DNA of 64,000 nt from Sipunculus nudus (lineage: Eukaryota > Annelida > Sipuncula > Golfingiida > Sipunculidae), in assembly GCA_026874595.1 (NCBI GenBank), contig CM049310.1, positions 45,415,058 to 45,479,057 on the forward strand. Direction: 5' to 3'. Shown here one piece after another: positions 1-14,059 of this stretch. Under the pieces are notes generated by a model. It saw only the letters and a program-made list of their open reading frames with translations, did not search any database and had not been told where the DNA came from. How positions within the stretch are numbered: the first letter of the stretch is position 1; the number at the start of each line of letters is the position of its first letter. The translations under genes were made by a program, and so were the position numbers.

Positions 1-1110
1 TTATTCACATGATTTCTTGTCTCTCTGCGTATAGGAAAAAACCTAGCCCAATCCTGCGTCAGCCTTGACATGTATATGTTTAGCCGGAATTCCCAACTTC
101 CCAGCTGCTGTTGATTGAGATTTTTTTTAATCCGGTTGGTACGTTGGAAGTGCAGAACAAGCATTTTTTGTCCTGTATGCTTGCTCTATTGTTAGAATAA
201 TAACCAAGAACATTTCTCCTCTTTAAATTTTTGAAATTTTACCCATGGGACTACAAACGTCTTGCATTTCAATGTTCAGTACTGGTTCCTTCTATTTCAC
301 CCCCTCTCATCTCATCAAACAGAATTCACGTCTATGTTAGTTTGTATTACGCCTACGGGATAGTACATCTCTGTTTTTGCAGTATATGGGTTTGGTGGCT
401 ATTTGGTCAATAAATGATCCACCAGGCATTGCTTTTACTCTGTTCCACCTCCTCATGCCCACAGGTTTTTGCATGGAAATGAGCATTAGTTACATCTCAA
501 GGGAAACGATGCTTATATTTGTTTGCTCACAGATGCCGCCATTCCGTTGTTATACATTTGTAGCATATTCTCAAGGAAAAAAGACAATGTCGAATAGGTA
601 GATTTCAATGGGTTGACAATGTGAAAATAATTTAGACTAGACAGGCTGGATATTAATGTCAATACAATTATTAACCGGAAGCCCCTGACACTAGTTTATT
701 CGTTCGTATTATCGTGTGTAGTAACATCCCAAGGGCTTTTGCATCAGATTCGAATTCTGTTAAATATAAAGTATCATGGATTCTAGACAGGTTTCAATTA
801 AAAAACATGACATTTACAAGTTTCTGAACGGTGATAAAAATGTAAGGGAAGTATACTACAGTATTACGCTTCACTCTGTACTCACACATACTGATCGAAA
901 TGTATATCTCTTGATAATTTAGGAATAACCACTGTAAAAACAGCTGTATCTTACCACAATAGTTGGGATACTTCTTATTTACACTGCTACAGTCACAAAC
1001 GTGGCTGTCAGTCGGGACTCAGTCCCTGTCACAGTTCAGAATTTCGTTCTCCACCTCCAGATACACGCCCCTCATTAATCCTACTGAATCTGCATGCCAG
1101 TTCGAATGAC
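1..1110. other. no gene seen
   Basis: AT-rich sequence with only short chance reading frames (75 codons or fewer) and no recognisable protein motif. No repeat of this stretch was noticed elsewhere in the window. Confidence 0.6.
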
Positions 1111-1779
1111 TTTACGACATTAACCCCGTAGTGTATATTCCGTGTGGCTAACAGATGGTCTTTTAATGCCCTGAACACGGTATTCTAGCAAAGTAAGTTT
1201 TTTTACCATACCTTATGCAACAGTCGTTCTCCATACCTTAACCCTGGCTACTTTGACCTATATACATAAAGCTAAATACACTGCTGCTGTTTTATGAATA
1301 TGAATATGTTTGGCTATATTACTGACCAGTATGCAACTGAAGAAATATACCACTCAGTATAGGATACATAATAAGATTTATAGTTACACCATTTAAAGAT
1401 TTTTAAGGTCCTATTGTATAAGTTTATAACAGACATGTGAAAGCTTTACGACATTAACCCCGTAATGTATATTCCGTGTGGCTAACAGATGGTCTTTCAA
1501 CGCCCTGAACACGGTATTCTAGCAAAGTAAGATTTTTTTACCATACCTTGTGCAACAGTCGTTCTCCATACCTTAACCCTAGCTACTTTGACCTATATAC
1601 ATAAAGCTAAATACACTGCTGCTGTTTTATGAATATGAATATGTTTGGCTATATTACTAACCAGTATGCAACTGAAGAAATATACCACTCAGTATAGGAT
1701 ACATAATAAGATTTATAGTTACACCATTTAAAGATTTTTAAGGTCCTATTGTATAAGTTTATAACAGACATGTGAAAGC
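1111..1779. repeat. 334-bp tandem duplication, two copies
   Basis: Two near-identical head-to-tail copies: 1,111-1,444 and 1,445-1,779. Both start with tttacgacattaaccccgta and end with gacatgtgaaagc. They differ at only a few positions, so the duplication is recent. No coding content was recognised. Confidence 0.93.
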
Positions 1780-4700
1780 ACAGGTATGTGTATGTGTCCT
1801 CCATACTTGTAAATAGGTTTTACGAATTATAATTTGGATATTCTGTCATATAGTCTGATTACAAAATAAAATAAAAATACAAAAATATCTTGGTCTGGCG
1901 GGTAGATAATATTTAGTCGGAATTTGCCATAACCGTTTTTTATATACACTTATCTTATATATGTTTTTGTCAACTATTGCCTTCGCAGCTATCAGCAACG
2001 ACAAATTACAGCGTTGATTGAAATATATGTTGAATTCAGTGTTGATAACCCTGCATTCTCACGCGTGTGTGCTCTGTAGGTTTCAAGGACGGAATTTGAA
2101 CAGAAACCGTATAAAGACTTATAAAGAAAACCTACCAATAAGCGCCACCCAACGGGACAACGGTTCACGCATCTTTGGTAGAGCTTTGGTGTTCCTTCCT
2201 GACGTAGAGTCTTGTGTATTATTTCTTCCTGTCTCGCTTGTTGTCTCTGATCTTTACAATTCGACTTACTTGTTTAGTTAATGATTTATGATAAGCTGGC
2301 ATGGATTTATGATATCGGTACCCACGTGACTTGTTACTCGAGTGTTTGATAAACTTTCAGTAAAGTATGAAATTAAAATAATATATTTTTTGTGTCAGCC
2401 AAACGAATCAAATATATACACACTAGCATTTTTATGGGCATGTTCTTTCTCTTCAATGGTTGAGCGTTTTCTTTGTTATGCCATATTTGACCTCCTCCGC
2501 AATACTGCTGGTGCAGCAGCACTTACGCACCTCCATTACAGGAGATTGGGGATCTCCGGAGCCGCGTATTGTAAAAATTCGAAAGTTGTACCTTTTTCAG
2601 TCCGCAGTACAGCTTGAAAGCGACTGAAGGGGTTCGCCCAAAAATGTACCTGTTTTTATGGAATGAAAAAATATAAATGCTTTAATTTGTTCCGTAAATT
2701 GAAAATGTGCCAGATTCAGTGTTGTTTCTTGTAAAGATTTCCCCCGACATAGCTTTGACCTTACACACCATTTCTGACATGTTAGGACCATGGTTGGGCA
2801 TTAACCTGGTCAAACCAAAAAAAAAAAAGTTGGACAAAATACCATAAAACAAGAAAATTTATATACAGTTGGTTGTTAACCCTTGAGTATGAATCACTAT
2901 TAATCCTGAGGTCAAGAAATACTATTAGGCTTAACCGGGAATGCCAGTGTGAGATACACGTGTTCGGACAAAATTTTATTGCAAATATTACCATCTGATG
3001 AAAAAGTACAAAAAAGTGCGTAACACACCCGTTGTAATGACTTTAATGAATGACATCACTAATATGTAAATATTTCGATAATCAGTGGAAAACATTCATA
3101 AAAATTTCATAACAATCCATTGAATTCCTGAAAAGTTACCTAGACGAAAACACGAATGCAAATTACTTGATGCATAGAAGTCTTGTGATCGCAAGAAGCT
3201 GTAAATATGTCACAATTGGTTGTATCGCTAATTCTTGGGGTTTTGTGGCTCAAAATTCCGGGATATTATTTTTTTCAGTCTTCTGTGACAAGCCCCTGTG
3301 CACAGCATCATACCTAGTGTATCCCTAGGCCACCATGATATACCAGCATCATGCCTGTGGTGTTCTTGAATGAAAGAAGTATATTAACAAAATATTATAA
3401 TCTTAATTCGGAGTTCTTTCATGGAAGTATTAACGATATTGTCGGAAGAAAACATATCGAAAAGGGTGCACAGCGGGTCGGTGTCCACAGGCCATCCGCT
3501 GTTCCAAGGCCACCATGTCGCCTGAGGCCACCCGGTGTCCAAAGGCCACCATTCGCGATAGTAATCTGCCACCTGCAAATAATTCATACCGCGGAGAGCT
3601 AATGTCAGGTCAGAGAACACTGATGCATGGTACAATCTTGATGAAAGTCTATATATTTGTTTAAACCATTCATGTGACAATCAAGTTTTTCATAATGTCG
3701 TCCAACCTTTGAAAAAAAATGCTTTCCTGCTATCGTTATCATACGACATACGACAATGACCACAGATTTACGACTTCAGATTACGAACGGATCTATTGAT
3801 CAGGAGCCATTTTGTGTATGATATACTGCAGCTTGTGTTTTACATTATCCATTTCACTAGACTATCTTAATAAACGACCCAGTTCTTGAGACACGCAAGT
3901 GCCCTAACATTATGAGACTCACACATACCCAGCATAATTTATCTCTGTTATCTCAGTGCCGGGCGGATATCATGCTTTCATGGTAACACCCAGTGATGCA
4001 ACCATCGATCGTGACATAATTCGCTTTGCTAGCGAAAGAACCGTATTTGTTGTACGCTTATATACATACCGCAAACCAAATCTGATGACGATCCAGATAG
4101 TATATTCAAGATCTACTGAACCAGAATTTCGGCGGATGTTAGCGGTTGCTAAGTGCTTTCTAGTTACTTATTTTTTGTGTATATTCATCAGAGCTTTCGA
4201 TAGGAAGAATTTTTAAGAGTTCCGGACGCCAAAAAACTAAATTTCCGACGTGCCAGATGGGAAGTTTGAGCTTCCCACTAGGTTTTCGTCAAATCTGTAA
4301 AGTTGTGTAACATTGATTTTTTTTATTTTACGTAATTTTCGTAACAATACTTGATTAAATATCATGTCATTATATGATTATATGGAGTGAAATCTAAGGG
4401 TTACGTCTGAGCAAATTGTTGTTTAAGGTAGTCGGAAATGAACAGGCAGTGCTAAAAAAGCAAAATTTGATTCTTTAATTCAGTCCAACAGCTAGGTATT
4501 TCGCGCGTCTAGTCGGATGCCTGGAACCATAAACCCGAGCGTCTGAGGGAGATTCCGAGCGTCCCAGACTCTCATATCCGCGTTCATGAAAGCCCCGATT
4601 CATAACTACTAGATGTACCTCTGGTTCTGTCTGATTAGCTGGTAAAAACTGAATGTCCTGTGCTTCTAGGAGGGAGAGTTGTTCATGATATAAAGATCGC

Positions 4701-6418
4701 ATGTGCTTTTCCAGGAAACCCCCTACTTTAAAAATGTCAGCAAAGAATGGCAAATTATGCTATTCAGGAAATCAAACAAAAAAGTAGACATGAGGCATAC
4801 GTACGGTATCCGAGGTTTGCGTGAACATCACATAAAACGATATGTGTAATTGTCAATTGATAGACGTCTGGGGTATAATAACAAACACGTTTATGTCATT
4901 GCTACTCGAAAATGCACCTAAAAGCGTGCAATAAGGAAAGACAGGCTCAGACAAGTAGATTCTTTGTTGATTATAATCAGGATGATCGGAAACCGATGAT
5001 GCTCCAAGATAAACGGCAGGATTACATGTTTCGGTGCTATTTCGTGGCAAAGAAATAACTTCAGCCTTGGTTCGTTGCTTTGTCTTAATATAATTTAACA
5101 CAAAAAGGTATATCCGGATTTTTCAGAAAGTGTGCATAGGTTTATAAAACCATATGAACAATCCATTAAACGTTGAAGGTAATCAAAATCAGCAAAATAT
5201 AATATTTTCTTAAATACCATTCTGAAAAAAAGAAGATTTTAATAATTCCCCGTTTAGATTCCGCCCCTTCGTATGCATTTGTTCTGCCACTAGCCAGGTG
5301 AAACCGAAGGTTTTTTACGCTCCGACTGCAGAATCTAGTTTGTTAATAGAATCCCTACATTGCGGATCTTAAAAAGATATGTGTGCATGCATCCAGCTCC
5401 CCCCCCCCCCTTAACTGTGTTGTAGGACTTCGAACAACCTATAAATTGTTTGAACAATTGAAACCATAATTATTACGGTTGTCGTTTGATCCCAACTGGA
5501 AAGCCCTCGCATTCACAGCGAAGTCCTGTGGTTATTGTTTTGAATAAAAAAGGCCTTTCTTCCTGTTGAGGGAAGCAGTGGGATCAATGGGGATTAGAGT
5601 GGACCTGTGACTGTATATAGCACAATTCGCTCTGTGACCAGTAAACTCGAATTCAGGAAAAATTCCCCCGAGGCACCACCAGAAAAAAAACGTGACAGGC
5701 GTGGAGGACCTTAAAGCACAAAGGACATAAGGGTACCTTTTGGGATAATATTAAAATTATAATGTATGCAGGTTAATAGAGCATCCCGCAAATTAAAACA
5801 AAAATGTTCTAGAAGAGCGCACTGCCGATACTTGTACCGAATTGCGAAGGCCAAATCAGAACGAATTCAGGTTAACCATTGTCTTTAAAAAAAAATATAT
5901 ATATATATATATAAATTCTTAAAACGCTACAAAAAATTATACGTAACAGTAAGATTATTTATGGCTATTAAATGATATAGTGGTTGGTACTAAGTGGTAA
6001 CTTGGTTGATTAATTTAAACTTCCAAAGCGGCTCATTGGTAATCAATGACAAAGAACCAAATATAATAAACTTTCATAGTCGGGATTACCCTAATTATTC
6101 TGAGGATAGTAAAACATATTTTTCAGAATAATACAAGATAAATGTAATGAAAACAAGTGACCCATAGATCAGGATGCTCAACTGAAGAGCCTTCCTCTGA
6201 AAACAAAATTAACATAAACCTTACACGTGACCTTGACCTTTGACATTTGACACCAAACATTGATAGGGTTGTTTAATAAGTGATGGTTCAAAAGTCTTAA
6301 TCCAGTGATTATCCAGCAAGAAACTCTACTGAACTATCAATATAGGTTTTGCTGATAAAACTATTCTTGATCAGTAGACATACGAGGTTTAAGAACACTA
6401 GATGGGATTCCACAGCTG
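1780..6418. other. no gene seen; simple tracts only
   Basis: No exon-like or protein-like stretch was recognised. It holds a poly-C run near 5,400-5,410 and a short (AT)n tract near 5,888-5,914. Reading frames here are 98 codons or fewer and look like chance. Confidence 0.55.
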
Positions 6419-6630
6419 ATTATTTACAGTCCATGCCGTGCTGCCATTTGTCACCCGCTTATGTAATGGCAGCACGGCATGGACTGTAAATAATATCTTT
6501 GGCAAGCAATGAATCAATAACGCCGTCTGCCGCGAGGTGGCAGCACGGTATAGACTATTGGAAATAAATGGGAGGCAAGCAATCAATTAGTGACACCATG
6601 TGCTGCGAGATGGCAGAACGATATAGACTT
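6419..6630. repeat. perfect 30-bp hairpin followed by degenerate 73-bp repeats
   Basis: Bases 6,419-6,448 are the exact reverse complement of 6,465-6,494, with a 16-base loop. The right arm starts a short series of units (from 6,468, about 6,539 and about 6,611). Each begins ggcagcacgg or a close variant and contains gcaagcaatnaat. This is probably the remnant of a foldback element or a small satellite. Confidence 0.85.
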
Positions 6631-6904
6631 TTTAAGAACGATTAGGTTGCGAAAATGGCCAGAGAACTGTTATAGAGCAAATATTGGCACAACAACGCGT
6701 TACTTTCACTAATAAAACTGACAAGGAACATGATGATAATTCAACGTATTTTTACGGATAACGTTGCGCTATTCTTGACCATATTTACCTACGCCGCTGG
6801 TGTATTTAAAACCACAGTGTTTAGTTTGGTTATATTTTCATTATCCTTATAACCATAACCAGCGTAGTCATGTCTCGTGAATCAAATTCTGCGCAGTATA
6901 CTGC

Positions 6905-7310
6905 AATTTATTATCCCCACGCAATGAAGTTGCAGGAGATACGGTAACGCAACCGTTCATGCGTCCGTCCGTCCATCCGGAGGTGGACGCATTTTAAGCG
7001 AAACAATATGATAAAAACTTTCTTCTTCGGCACAGAGCTCACACTGCAAAAGAGGAAGATCCTTTTTGATTTTGAGGTCACGGGCTCAAAGGTCAAGGCC
7101 AAAGAACACACTTCTTGGAAAAGATTTGGATGCATTTCATAAGCTTACATACCAATATAGGAAGAAACCTGTTGATTATGGGGTCAAAGGGTCAAGGGTC
7201 ACAGAACCGCACTCCTGATTTTCATACTGTTTATTAAATCCAGTCCAATTATGCTCACGTGCGGGTGGATGCTCCGCTTTGCGGTTCCCGTGTTATAAAT
7301 GTATCGGGGT
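6905..7310. repeat. dispersed-repeat-like block with cgtc tract and 'ggtcaaggtc' motifs
   Basis: It starts ttattatccccacgcaatga, carries a cgtccgtccgtcc tract at about 6,963, and has repeated aggtcaagg/ggtcaaaggg motifs. It ends with a short palindromic stretch around gctccgctttgcgg. The style matches repeats I associate with bivalve genomes. No second full copy is in this window, so boundaries and class are uncertain. Confidence 0.45.
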
Positions 7311-7936
7311 ACAACCATCTGTAAAGACCGAATTGCTTTTTAACTCACTCAGAAGGGAGTTTAGGCATTGATAACTTCTAGGACTACTGGGAGAGCCAGG
7401 GTATCGAGCTCTAAATTATTGTGATTTTTATTTGGCTATAAGATTCGCTGTATCTCTCAACACGGTTAAAAATATGGATTTCATTTTGTTATTTATTTTG
7501 GCCTACTTTTGACTTCTTGCTCTGACGAACCCAGATTTTTGTAGGTGGCACACTCCTGTATTTTTTTAATCTACTTATTTTTTCACAACAACAGTGGTTT
7601 ATGCTGTACAACATATATGGTAATGACGTTTTAAGAATGTATGCCGGTGAGCTGTAAATTAGAATAGGCCATAACAACTAATTATCATCAGTGAAGCTCC
7701 TCCCAAAGCGCACTAGGAACCAATCGTTATTTTGCTCATATGATGCATAAGATTATTTTTTTCTCGTAAGAATAATTATATTCTTTGTTTGTTTTAATTG
7801 TTAGAAAATACTAAGTAAAATTGTATAGGTTACCGAGCGGATCTTGTGAAATATATTGAATATTTACGGAATATATTCAAGATTCTTCACACTGAGGCGA
7901 CTAATAAATTATTATTTTTGTATATCATATAGTTGT
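7311..7936. other. no gene seen
   Basis: AT-rich; nothing recognisable on either strand. Confidence 0.5.
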
Positions 7937-8764
7937 CAGGGGCGTAGCCAGAATTGAGGGAGGGGAGGGGGCCATCATCAGTGGCGGATCAAGAAATTCG
8001 AAAGGGGGGGGGGGGCGTTAATATGCATGTATGGGTAATATGAAAACGGTTATATATACAAGTATATAAATGTATATTATTATTATTATTATAATTTTTA
8101 CTATACTTTATATATTGAAGTATATGAAAATATATATATATTTATTTTCAATTATGAACCATGGTATATTTAAGGCTAGTTACGGGTACATGTATGGGGA
8201 AGGTATGGGAGGGGGTTTTCCCCTCACATATTGGGAAATTTCAATCGTTTTCAAACGAGTCAATGGCGCAAAAGCGCAATCAGGTTTTTAACTATCAAAA
8301 TATTATCTTTTAAATGTAATGCTCGTGGTGAAATAACTGATAAGCTGAATTATTATGTAAAACTTCGCATTTTACCGGTTTCCGTGGTCTCGACAGCACG
8401 CAGGACTCCTAAGAGCTCAACACAGATCGCGAATTTGAGTACCGGTATCACCAGAGGCGCCGTAAGATTGTTCACGGTCTACCCCAACCAGGGCCCGGTG
8501 CTCGATCGATCTGCAGTTGTTCTGCAGCTGTCAATAAATATCCTTATACTCAACTAATAAATTTGAAAGTAATTGTAACTGCAGATAACCTAAATAAAGT
8601 CTATTTGCCTATTAATAATAAGAAATATAAAAAAAAACGAGATTAATCACGAAAATCGGAAATAAGATAAAATGAGAGATTTTGCAGCTCAACGGGGGGC
8701 CGCGCGCCGGAGGCGCCCCTTCTGAATCCATTATACTGATAGCATATATCCGCCCCTGATTTAA

Positions 8765-8818
<54 letters not shown>

Positions 8819-8916
8819 TATTTGTATTAGATTATGTAAAATTCTGAAAGGACGGCGAGTACTGGATGCGACCGGGGCTGCGGCCATGCCCCCCCCCCCT
8901 TGGCTTCGCCCCTGGT
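7937..8916. mobile_element. possible MITE or nested MITEs with caggggcg ends
   Basis: The left end reads caggggcgtagccag and the right end is the inverse of caggggcgaagccaa. The flanks share gttgt on both sides, which is weaker than a clean target duplication. A second inverted pair (ggcggat near 7,983 and atccgcc near 8,747) suggests nesting. A (TA)n tract lies at 8,766-8,812 and poly-G/poly-C runs lie near both ends. No transposase is visible. Confidence 0.45.
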
Positions 8917-9204
8917 TGTGATGCACCGATACTAATAACAAATTTATTCATTTAAAATTGACATGCATTGAATATTTTAATACACCAAACACCTCCAAAG
9001 ACAGTGTCCCCCCCCGCACCCCCTACTGCCCCAACACACCCTTTTTCAACCAGAGGCAAACCATATGTCCCCGACTGACTTTTTTGGTAATTAAATGAAT
9101 GTAATTTTGTCAATCAATATAGACCTGCAATTAATAAAACAAATATAAGTTAACAATAATGTGTCACAGTGTCACAAAGTTCCTCAAATAACAATGAAAT
9201 GCAG

Positions 9205-10015
9205 GGTTTCAGGAATGAGTAAAATAACAAAAGTAACTGATAATATTTGATTCCCCACGCTCTTTACACATCGCTTCACCTATAGACCTACTAAATATAT
9301 CATTAGCGCTGTTTGTTTTGTCCTCGTTTCCTGAGTCGCTACACATAAAGGGATCGAGCCGGGAGCACTTTTTAGGTCCGACCAGCTGAGACCCGATGCT
9401 GGAAGACACGACTTCTGTGATTCGCTGAAATGGGTACATGATTAATAAATAGCAAATATAAATGCTGTTGGCAAAATATTTTTAGAGGTTGAAGAGGTCA
9501 ATGTGTATGAACTTTACCACAAACTGATTCCATAAATATTTGTGCCCCTCTTGACTGTGTGAAAACAATGTCCGATATGCAACACACAACTGACGCGACA
9601 ATGAATTTACATAATTGTCAGGACGTTTTGCCAGCAAGACAGTTAACCAGCCAAGCGAGGAATACACAGAGCTAATGATGTTCAGAAGCGGATCCCCTTC
9701 TTTTTCATCCGCCACAACCTTTTTTATAAGGGTTTCAGATAACATTTTTCGGCCTGGACCCCCTTTTCTGGACCTGGGGACCTTTTCCTAGGTTTGTTTT
9801 AAGTCCTCCTGGGTTGCACACCCCCTTTCCTAAATCCTGGATCCGCCCTTGATGTTACATTTAGTTTTGAGGGATAGCTCATCTCCCTGACAACCGTTTG
9901 AATAGGCCACAAGCTCAGGTAGAATAGCCCGGCAAGTGGTTAGCACAGGTCCTTATGCACGAAGGATGCCCGGCCGATGAGCTGTAATTCAAACGGATTC
10001 GAAGTTGCGCCCCTA
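9205..10015 (-). mobile_element. partial LTR-family copy, minus strand
   Basis: This is similar over several hundred bases to 59,233-59,803 in the same orientation, and to part of the solo LTR at 57,547-59,093 in inverted orientation. Shared landmarks are acgctctttacac, the aaatataaatgctgttggca stretch, acacacaactgacgcgacaa, and the cagctcat...gagctgtaattcaaacg inverted pair near 9,875-10,000. An unrelated insertion (9,744-9,856) interrupts it. The reading frames on this block are not convincing genes. Confidence 0.7.
9744..9856 (-). mobile_element. short dispersed repeat (aagggcggatccagg family), copy 1
   Basis: It ends with cctaaatcctggatccgccc. Related sequence occurs at 32,545-32,640 (same orientation) and 62,519-62,640 (inverted). 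It interrupts the LTR-family copy around it, so it inserted later. No coding capacity. Confidence 0.6.
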
Positions 10016-11098
10016 AAATGAATATGACAAAAAAAGCAATCATATTAATTTAATGTGCTTTTTTACATAGTAGTAATTTGCTTATATTTATTTTGTTTTG
10101 ACAAAATGTATGAAAATCATTGAACTTTGGCGTGTTACTAGCAGGGATCCACAAAACTTCTGTCCAACAACTTGAGCATATAGCTGCGCAAAAGAAGCCT
10201 GTATCCTTAATTGCTGCCCTTTCCAGTGTTTTTTTTAGCTTTATAGCTGAAGATACAAATACAGCATACCATAAAGTAACTTCAGATCTTAGAATAAAAA
10301 TAAATGTGGTAAAGTAATGTTTATATGCCAGTTTTTTTTTTTCAAAATGAAACATTTGCAGCATAAGGAATGCAACATTTGCCTCCGCCTGTCAACTAAT
10401 AGACCATGACTTATCATAATATTTCCAATATCAGATGCATTTGACATGACAAACCTTTAGTCCTGCATAGTTAGTTAGTCTTTCCAAACACTTATTTTTT
10501 TTTTGTTTTATAAACTAGTATAACAATTTATAATCCAGGTCTCGTAATAACGCGCTTCCTCTTGTCTAAGACAAATGGCTCTGAAGCCTTATACTAAATC
10601 AAAGCATGATTTCCCCTAACCAGAATAATCCAATCTTACCATTAACTCTTAAATTAAGGTGACATTCTAGAGAATAATCTTAAGATATGTAAACAATTGT
10701 GATATCAGATGCTATTAGGCAAGACAACATTAAACAAATTCAATGTTCCAAAGAAACATCAAGCTCTTAAATAACTAGAAAAAAACCAACCCAACATGTA
10801 CTCATTAAAACTAGTTTAAAACACCAAATTCATCACCAAACATGCCATCATCACAATAAAGCAAATCATAAACTTAAAAATAAAATTAATACATCAACGC
10901 TATATAAAAAAATAATTATGCCTTCCTGACAATTAAAGTACAATCCTTATGAAGATCCGACTCAACCGAACATTATTTCTTTTGAGTCATGTTCCCTTGA
11001 CAACAACAATGATTTTGCATAATTTTGACCTTGAATGTTCAGGATTTTATAACAATTAAATCAGGCATATAGATAAATATATAGATATTTAAATATAG

Positions 11099-11101
<3 letters not shown>
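10016..11101. other. no gene seen
   Basis: Low-complexity AT-rich DNA. Reading frames on both strands around 10,050-10,364 overlap each other and show no recognisable motif. Confidence 0.5.

Positions 11102-11160
<59 letters not shown>
11102..11160. repeat. (TA)n microsatellite
   Basis: An almost uninterrupted TA run, preceded by a degenerate ataaatat stretch. Confidence 0.95.
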
Positions 11161-11164
<4 letters not shown>

Positions 11165-11339
11165 GGCTTCAGTTTGTTTAGTCACGAATAAATCAAATTT
11201 TTCAGTGAGATACTGCCTTAGTAAGGGTACACACACACCTCCAGATTTTTTGTCCTACTTGAATTGGCAGCTTTAAAAAAATGTAAAACTAGACCCAAAT
11301 ATTATGTTTTGATTTTGTATTGAAATTAAAAAATGACCT

Positions 11340-11900
11340 TTTTCAATTATGACATTTTTATTATTACGTTGACATGTCCCCATGTCAACTACCAGCAGAT
11401 AAATGGTATACATACAAGCACATTCGGAGAGCCGAGGTGCCAGGCTTACTAGAAATGGTGATTAAAATTCCTGTGGAAAGGCGATGAGGGCCATACTGGC
11501 CAAGAGACTGTTTATTTTGTAAGTCTATCATGTCTGTGATGAATTTATACCATTACGTTGTCATAGCAACGGTTGTGATTTTGCATGACTGTGACTTGAA
11601 ATGACCATGAATTTTATTGTACTTGATCAGACAACATCAAGTATGTATCATTTGACCAAATAATGTTTTTGTTTGTTTAGTAGCAAATATATGACTTATC
11701 CATTTCTATGATGACATGGTAACGGGTCAGATGGCCAAAACCACCCAAGATTAATGGCAAACAAGCATTTTCTAATAGCTGAGGTTGATGGCAAACCAAA
11801 ACAAGTGACCCATGGGTCATGACGCTCAGCTGACTGGGAAGAGATTTGCAAAGGGAAATTTTATCATCTGAATGGAAGTATATACCCATTCAACTGAAGC
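11340..11900. repeat. ~381-bp tandem repeat family, left part
   Basis: It shares ordered landmarks with 14,060-15,000: catgtctgtgatgaattt, a ccattacgttgtcat stretch, caacggtt, and gattttgcatgactgtgac. The copies are clearly diverged. The family is split by the 338-bp array that follows. Confidence 0.7.
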
Positions 11901-11939
11901 ATCAAACAGATTAACCAACAGGCCAAGATTGTGTCTGTA

Positions 11940-13970
11940 TTTATATATCTCAAAAATAAAGAAAAAAAGCGTAAACTTTAAAAAAATACAGGTGGCTCCA
12001 CCAGTCTGCAGAAACTAATAAAAACACTTAATGGTCAATATCCATGCAAAGAATCATGGTGATCTCTGCATTAGTTGTTCAGATACTTCAACCTTTGTAT
12101 CAAATTTTCCATAATTCTGAGGGATACTTCGGAGTCCTATAGCTTGAAGGATATGGGAAACGGAGACCTATTTTCAGGTTTGCACATACACTTTTCATGA
12201 GCCTCCTTGCATGACTAGAATGAAAATTCTAGGTCCTGTTGTTACAATTTGTTCCACGTTAACCGATGACAGCATGCTTAAAGGTCTCAAAAATAGAGAA
12301 AAAAATTCGAAAAATTAAATAAAATACAGGTGGCACCACCAGTCTGCAGAAACTGATGAACACTCCATAATCAATATCCATGCAAAGAATCATGGTGATC
12401 TCTGCATTAGTTGTTCAGATACTTCAGCTTTTGTATCAAATTTTCCATTATTCTGAGTTGTACTTTGGAGTGCCACAGCTCAAAGGATATGGGTAACAGA
12501 GACCTAATTTCAGGTTTCCATGGAGACTTTTTATGGGTCTCCCAGTGTGTCAAGAATGAAGATTCTAGGTCCAGTTGTTATGATTTGTGCCCTGTTTACA
12601 GATGTTCATATGTTTAAAGGTCTCAAAAATAGAGAAAAAAATTGTACAAAAACTCGAACTAATACAGGTGGTGCCACCAGTCTGCAGAAACTGATGAACA
12701 CTCCATAATCAATATCCATGCAAAAAATCATGGTGATCTCTGCATTAGTTGTTCAGATACTTCAGCTTTTGTGTCAAATTTTCCATTATTCTGAGTTGTA
12801 CTTTGGAGTGCCACAGCTCAAAGGATATGGGTAACAGAGACCTAATTTCAGGTTTCCATGGAGACTTTTCATGGATCTCCCTGTGTGTCAAGAATTAAGA
12901 TTCTAGGTCCAGTCGTTACGATTTGTACCCTGTTGACAGATAACTACATCCTTAAAGGTCTCAAAATTAGAGGAAAAAAATTGTAAAAATTAAAAAAATA
13001 CAGGTGGCACACCCAGTCTGCAGGAACTGATGAAACACCTCTTGACCAATATGTATGCCAAAAATCATGACCATCAGTGTTGTAGTTATTGAGATGTTGC
13101 AGTTTGTTTTTATCATATTTTTCCATTATTCTGAGGGGTAATTGGGAGCCCCACCTCTCAAAGGATATGGGATACAGAGACCTTATTTCAGGTTTCCATG
13201 GAGACTTTTCATAGGTCTTTCACTGTGTCAAGAATGAAGATTCTAGGTCCAGTCTTTACAATTTGTGCCTGTTAACAGATGTTCACATTTTTAAAGGTCT
13301 CAAAAATAGAGAAAACAATTCGTAAACAATCCGAAAAATACAGGTGGCGCCACAAGTCTACAGAAACTGATGGAACATCTCATGATCAATATGTATGCCA
13401 AAAATTATGACCATCAGTGATGTAGTTAATGAGATATTGAAGTTTTTGTATGAAATTTTTGACTATTCTGGGGGGGGGGGGTACTTTTGGGCCCAGTAGC
13501 TTGAAGGATATGGGTAACAGAGACCTTATTTCTGGTTTTCATAGAGACATTTTTATAGGTCTCTCAGTGTGTCAAGAATGAAGATTCTAGTTCCAGTCTT
13601 AACGATCTGTGCCCTGTTAACAGATGTACACATTTTTAAAGGTCTCAAAAATAGAGAAATAAATTCGTAAAAAATCGAAAATACAGGTGGCGCCACCAGT
13701 CTACAGGAACTGATGGAACATATCATGATCAATATGTATGCAAACAATCATGACCATCAGTGATGTAGTTAATGAGATATTGAAGTTTTTGTATGAATTT
13801 TTTTACTATTCTGGGGGGTACTTTGGGGCCCCATTGCTCGAAGGATATGGGTAACAGAGAGCTAATTTCTGGCTTTCGAGGAGATTTTTCATGGACCTCT
13901 CAGAATTTCAAGTAACAAGTTTCTAGGTCCAGCAGTTACGATTTGTGCCAGGTTAACGGACGGACGGACG
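11940..13970. repeat. array of six ~338-bp tandem units
   Basis: The landmark acaggtggc(a/t)ccacc recurs with its ggtggc core at 11,991, 12,329, 12,667, 13,003, 13,343 and 13,686, a spacing of 336-343 bp. Each unit also has ctgcaga(a/g)aactgatg, a conserved 'caaaggatatgggtaacaga' stretch and caggtttccatggaga. Neighbouring units 2 and 3 are most alike. No reading frame persists through the units, so this is non-coding satellite DNA. Confidence 0.92.
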
Positions 13971-14001
13971 GACGAACAGATAGACGGACAGACGGACGAT
14001 G
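13957..14001. repeat. ggac/gacagacg microsatellite at array end
   Basis: Short ggac-type repeats directly follow the last 338-bp unit and precede gctatagctcagatgac. Their position suggests a microsatellite tail at an element boundary. Confidence 0.75.
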
Positions 14002-14059
14002 GACAAAGGGTGATCGCTATAGCTCAGATGACTTACAATCAACTGAGCTAAAAAACATG

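Noticed and set aside
8612-8941. 109-codon minus-strand ORF
   Set aside because: It runs through a (TA)n microsatellite giving an alternating Tyr-Ile stretch and is not a real protein.
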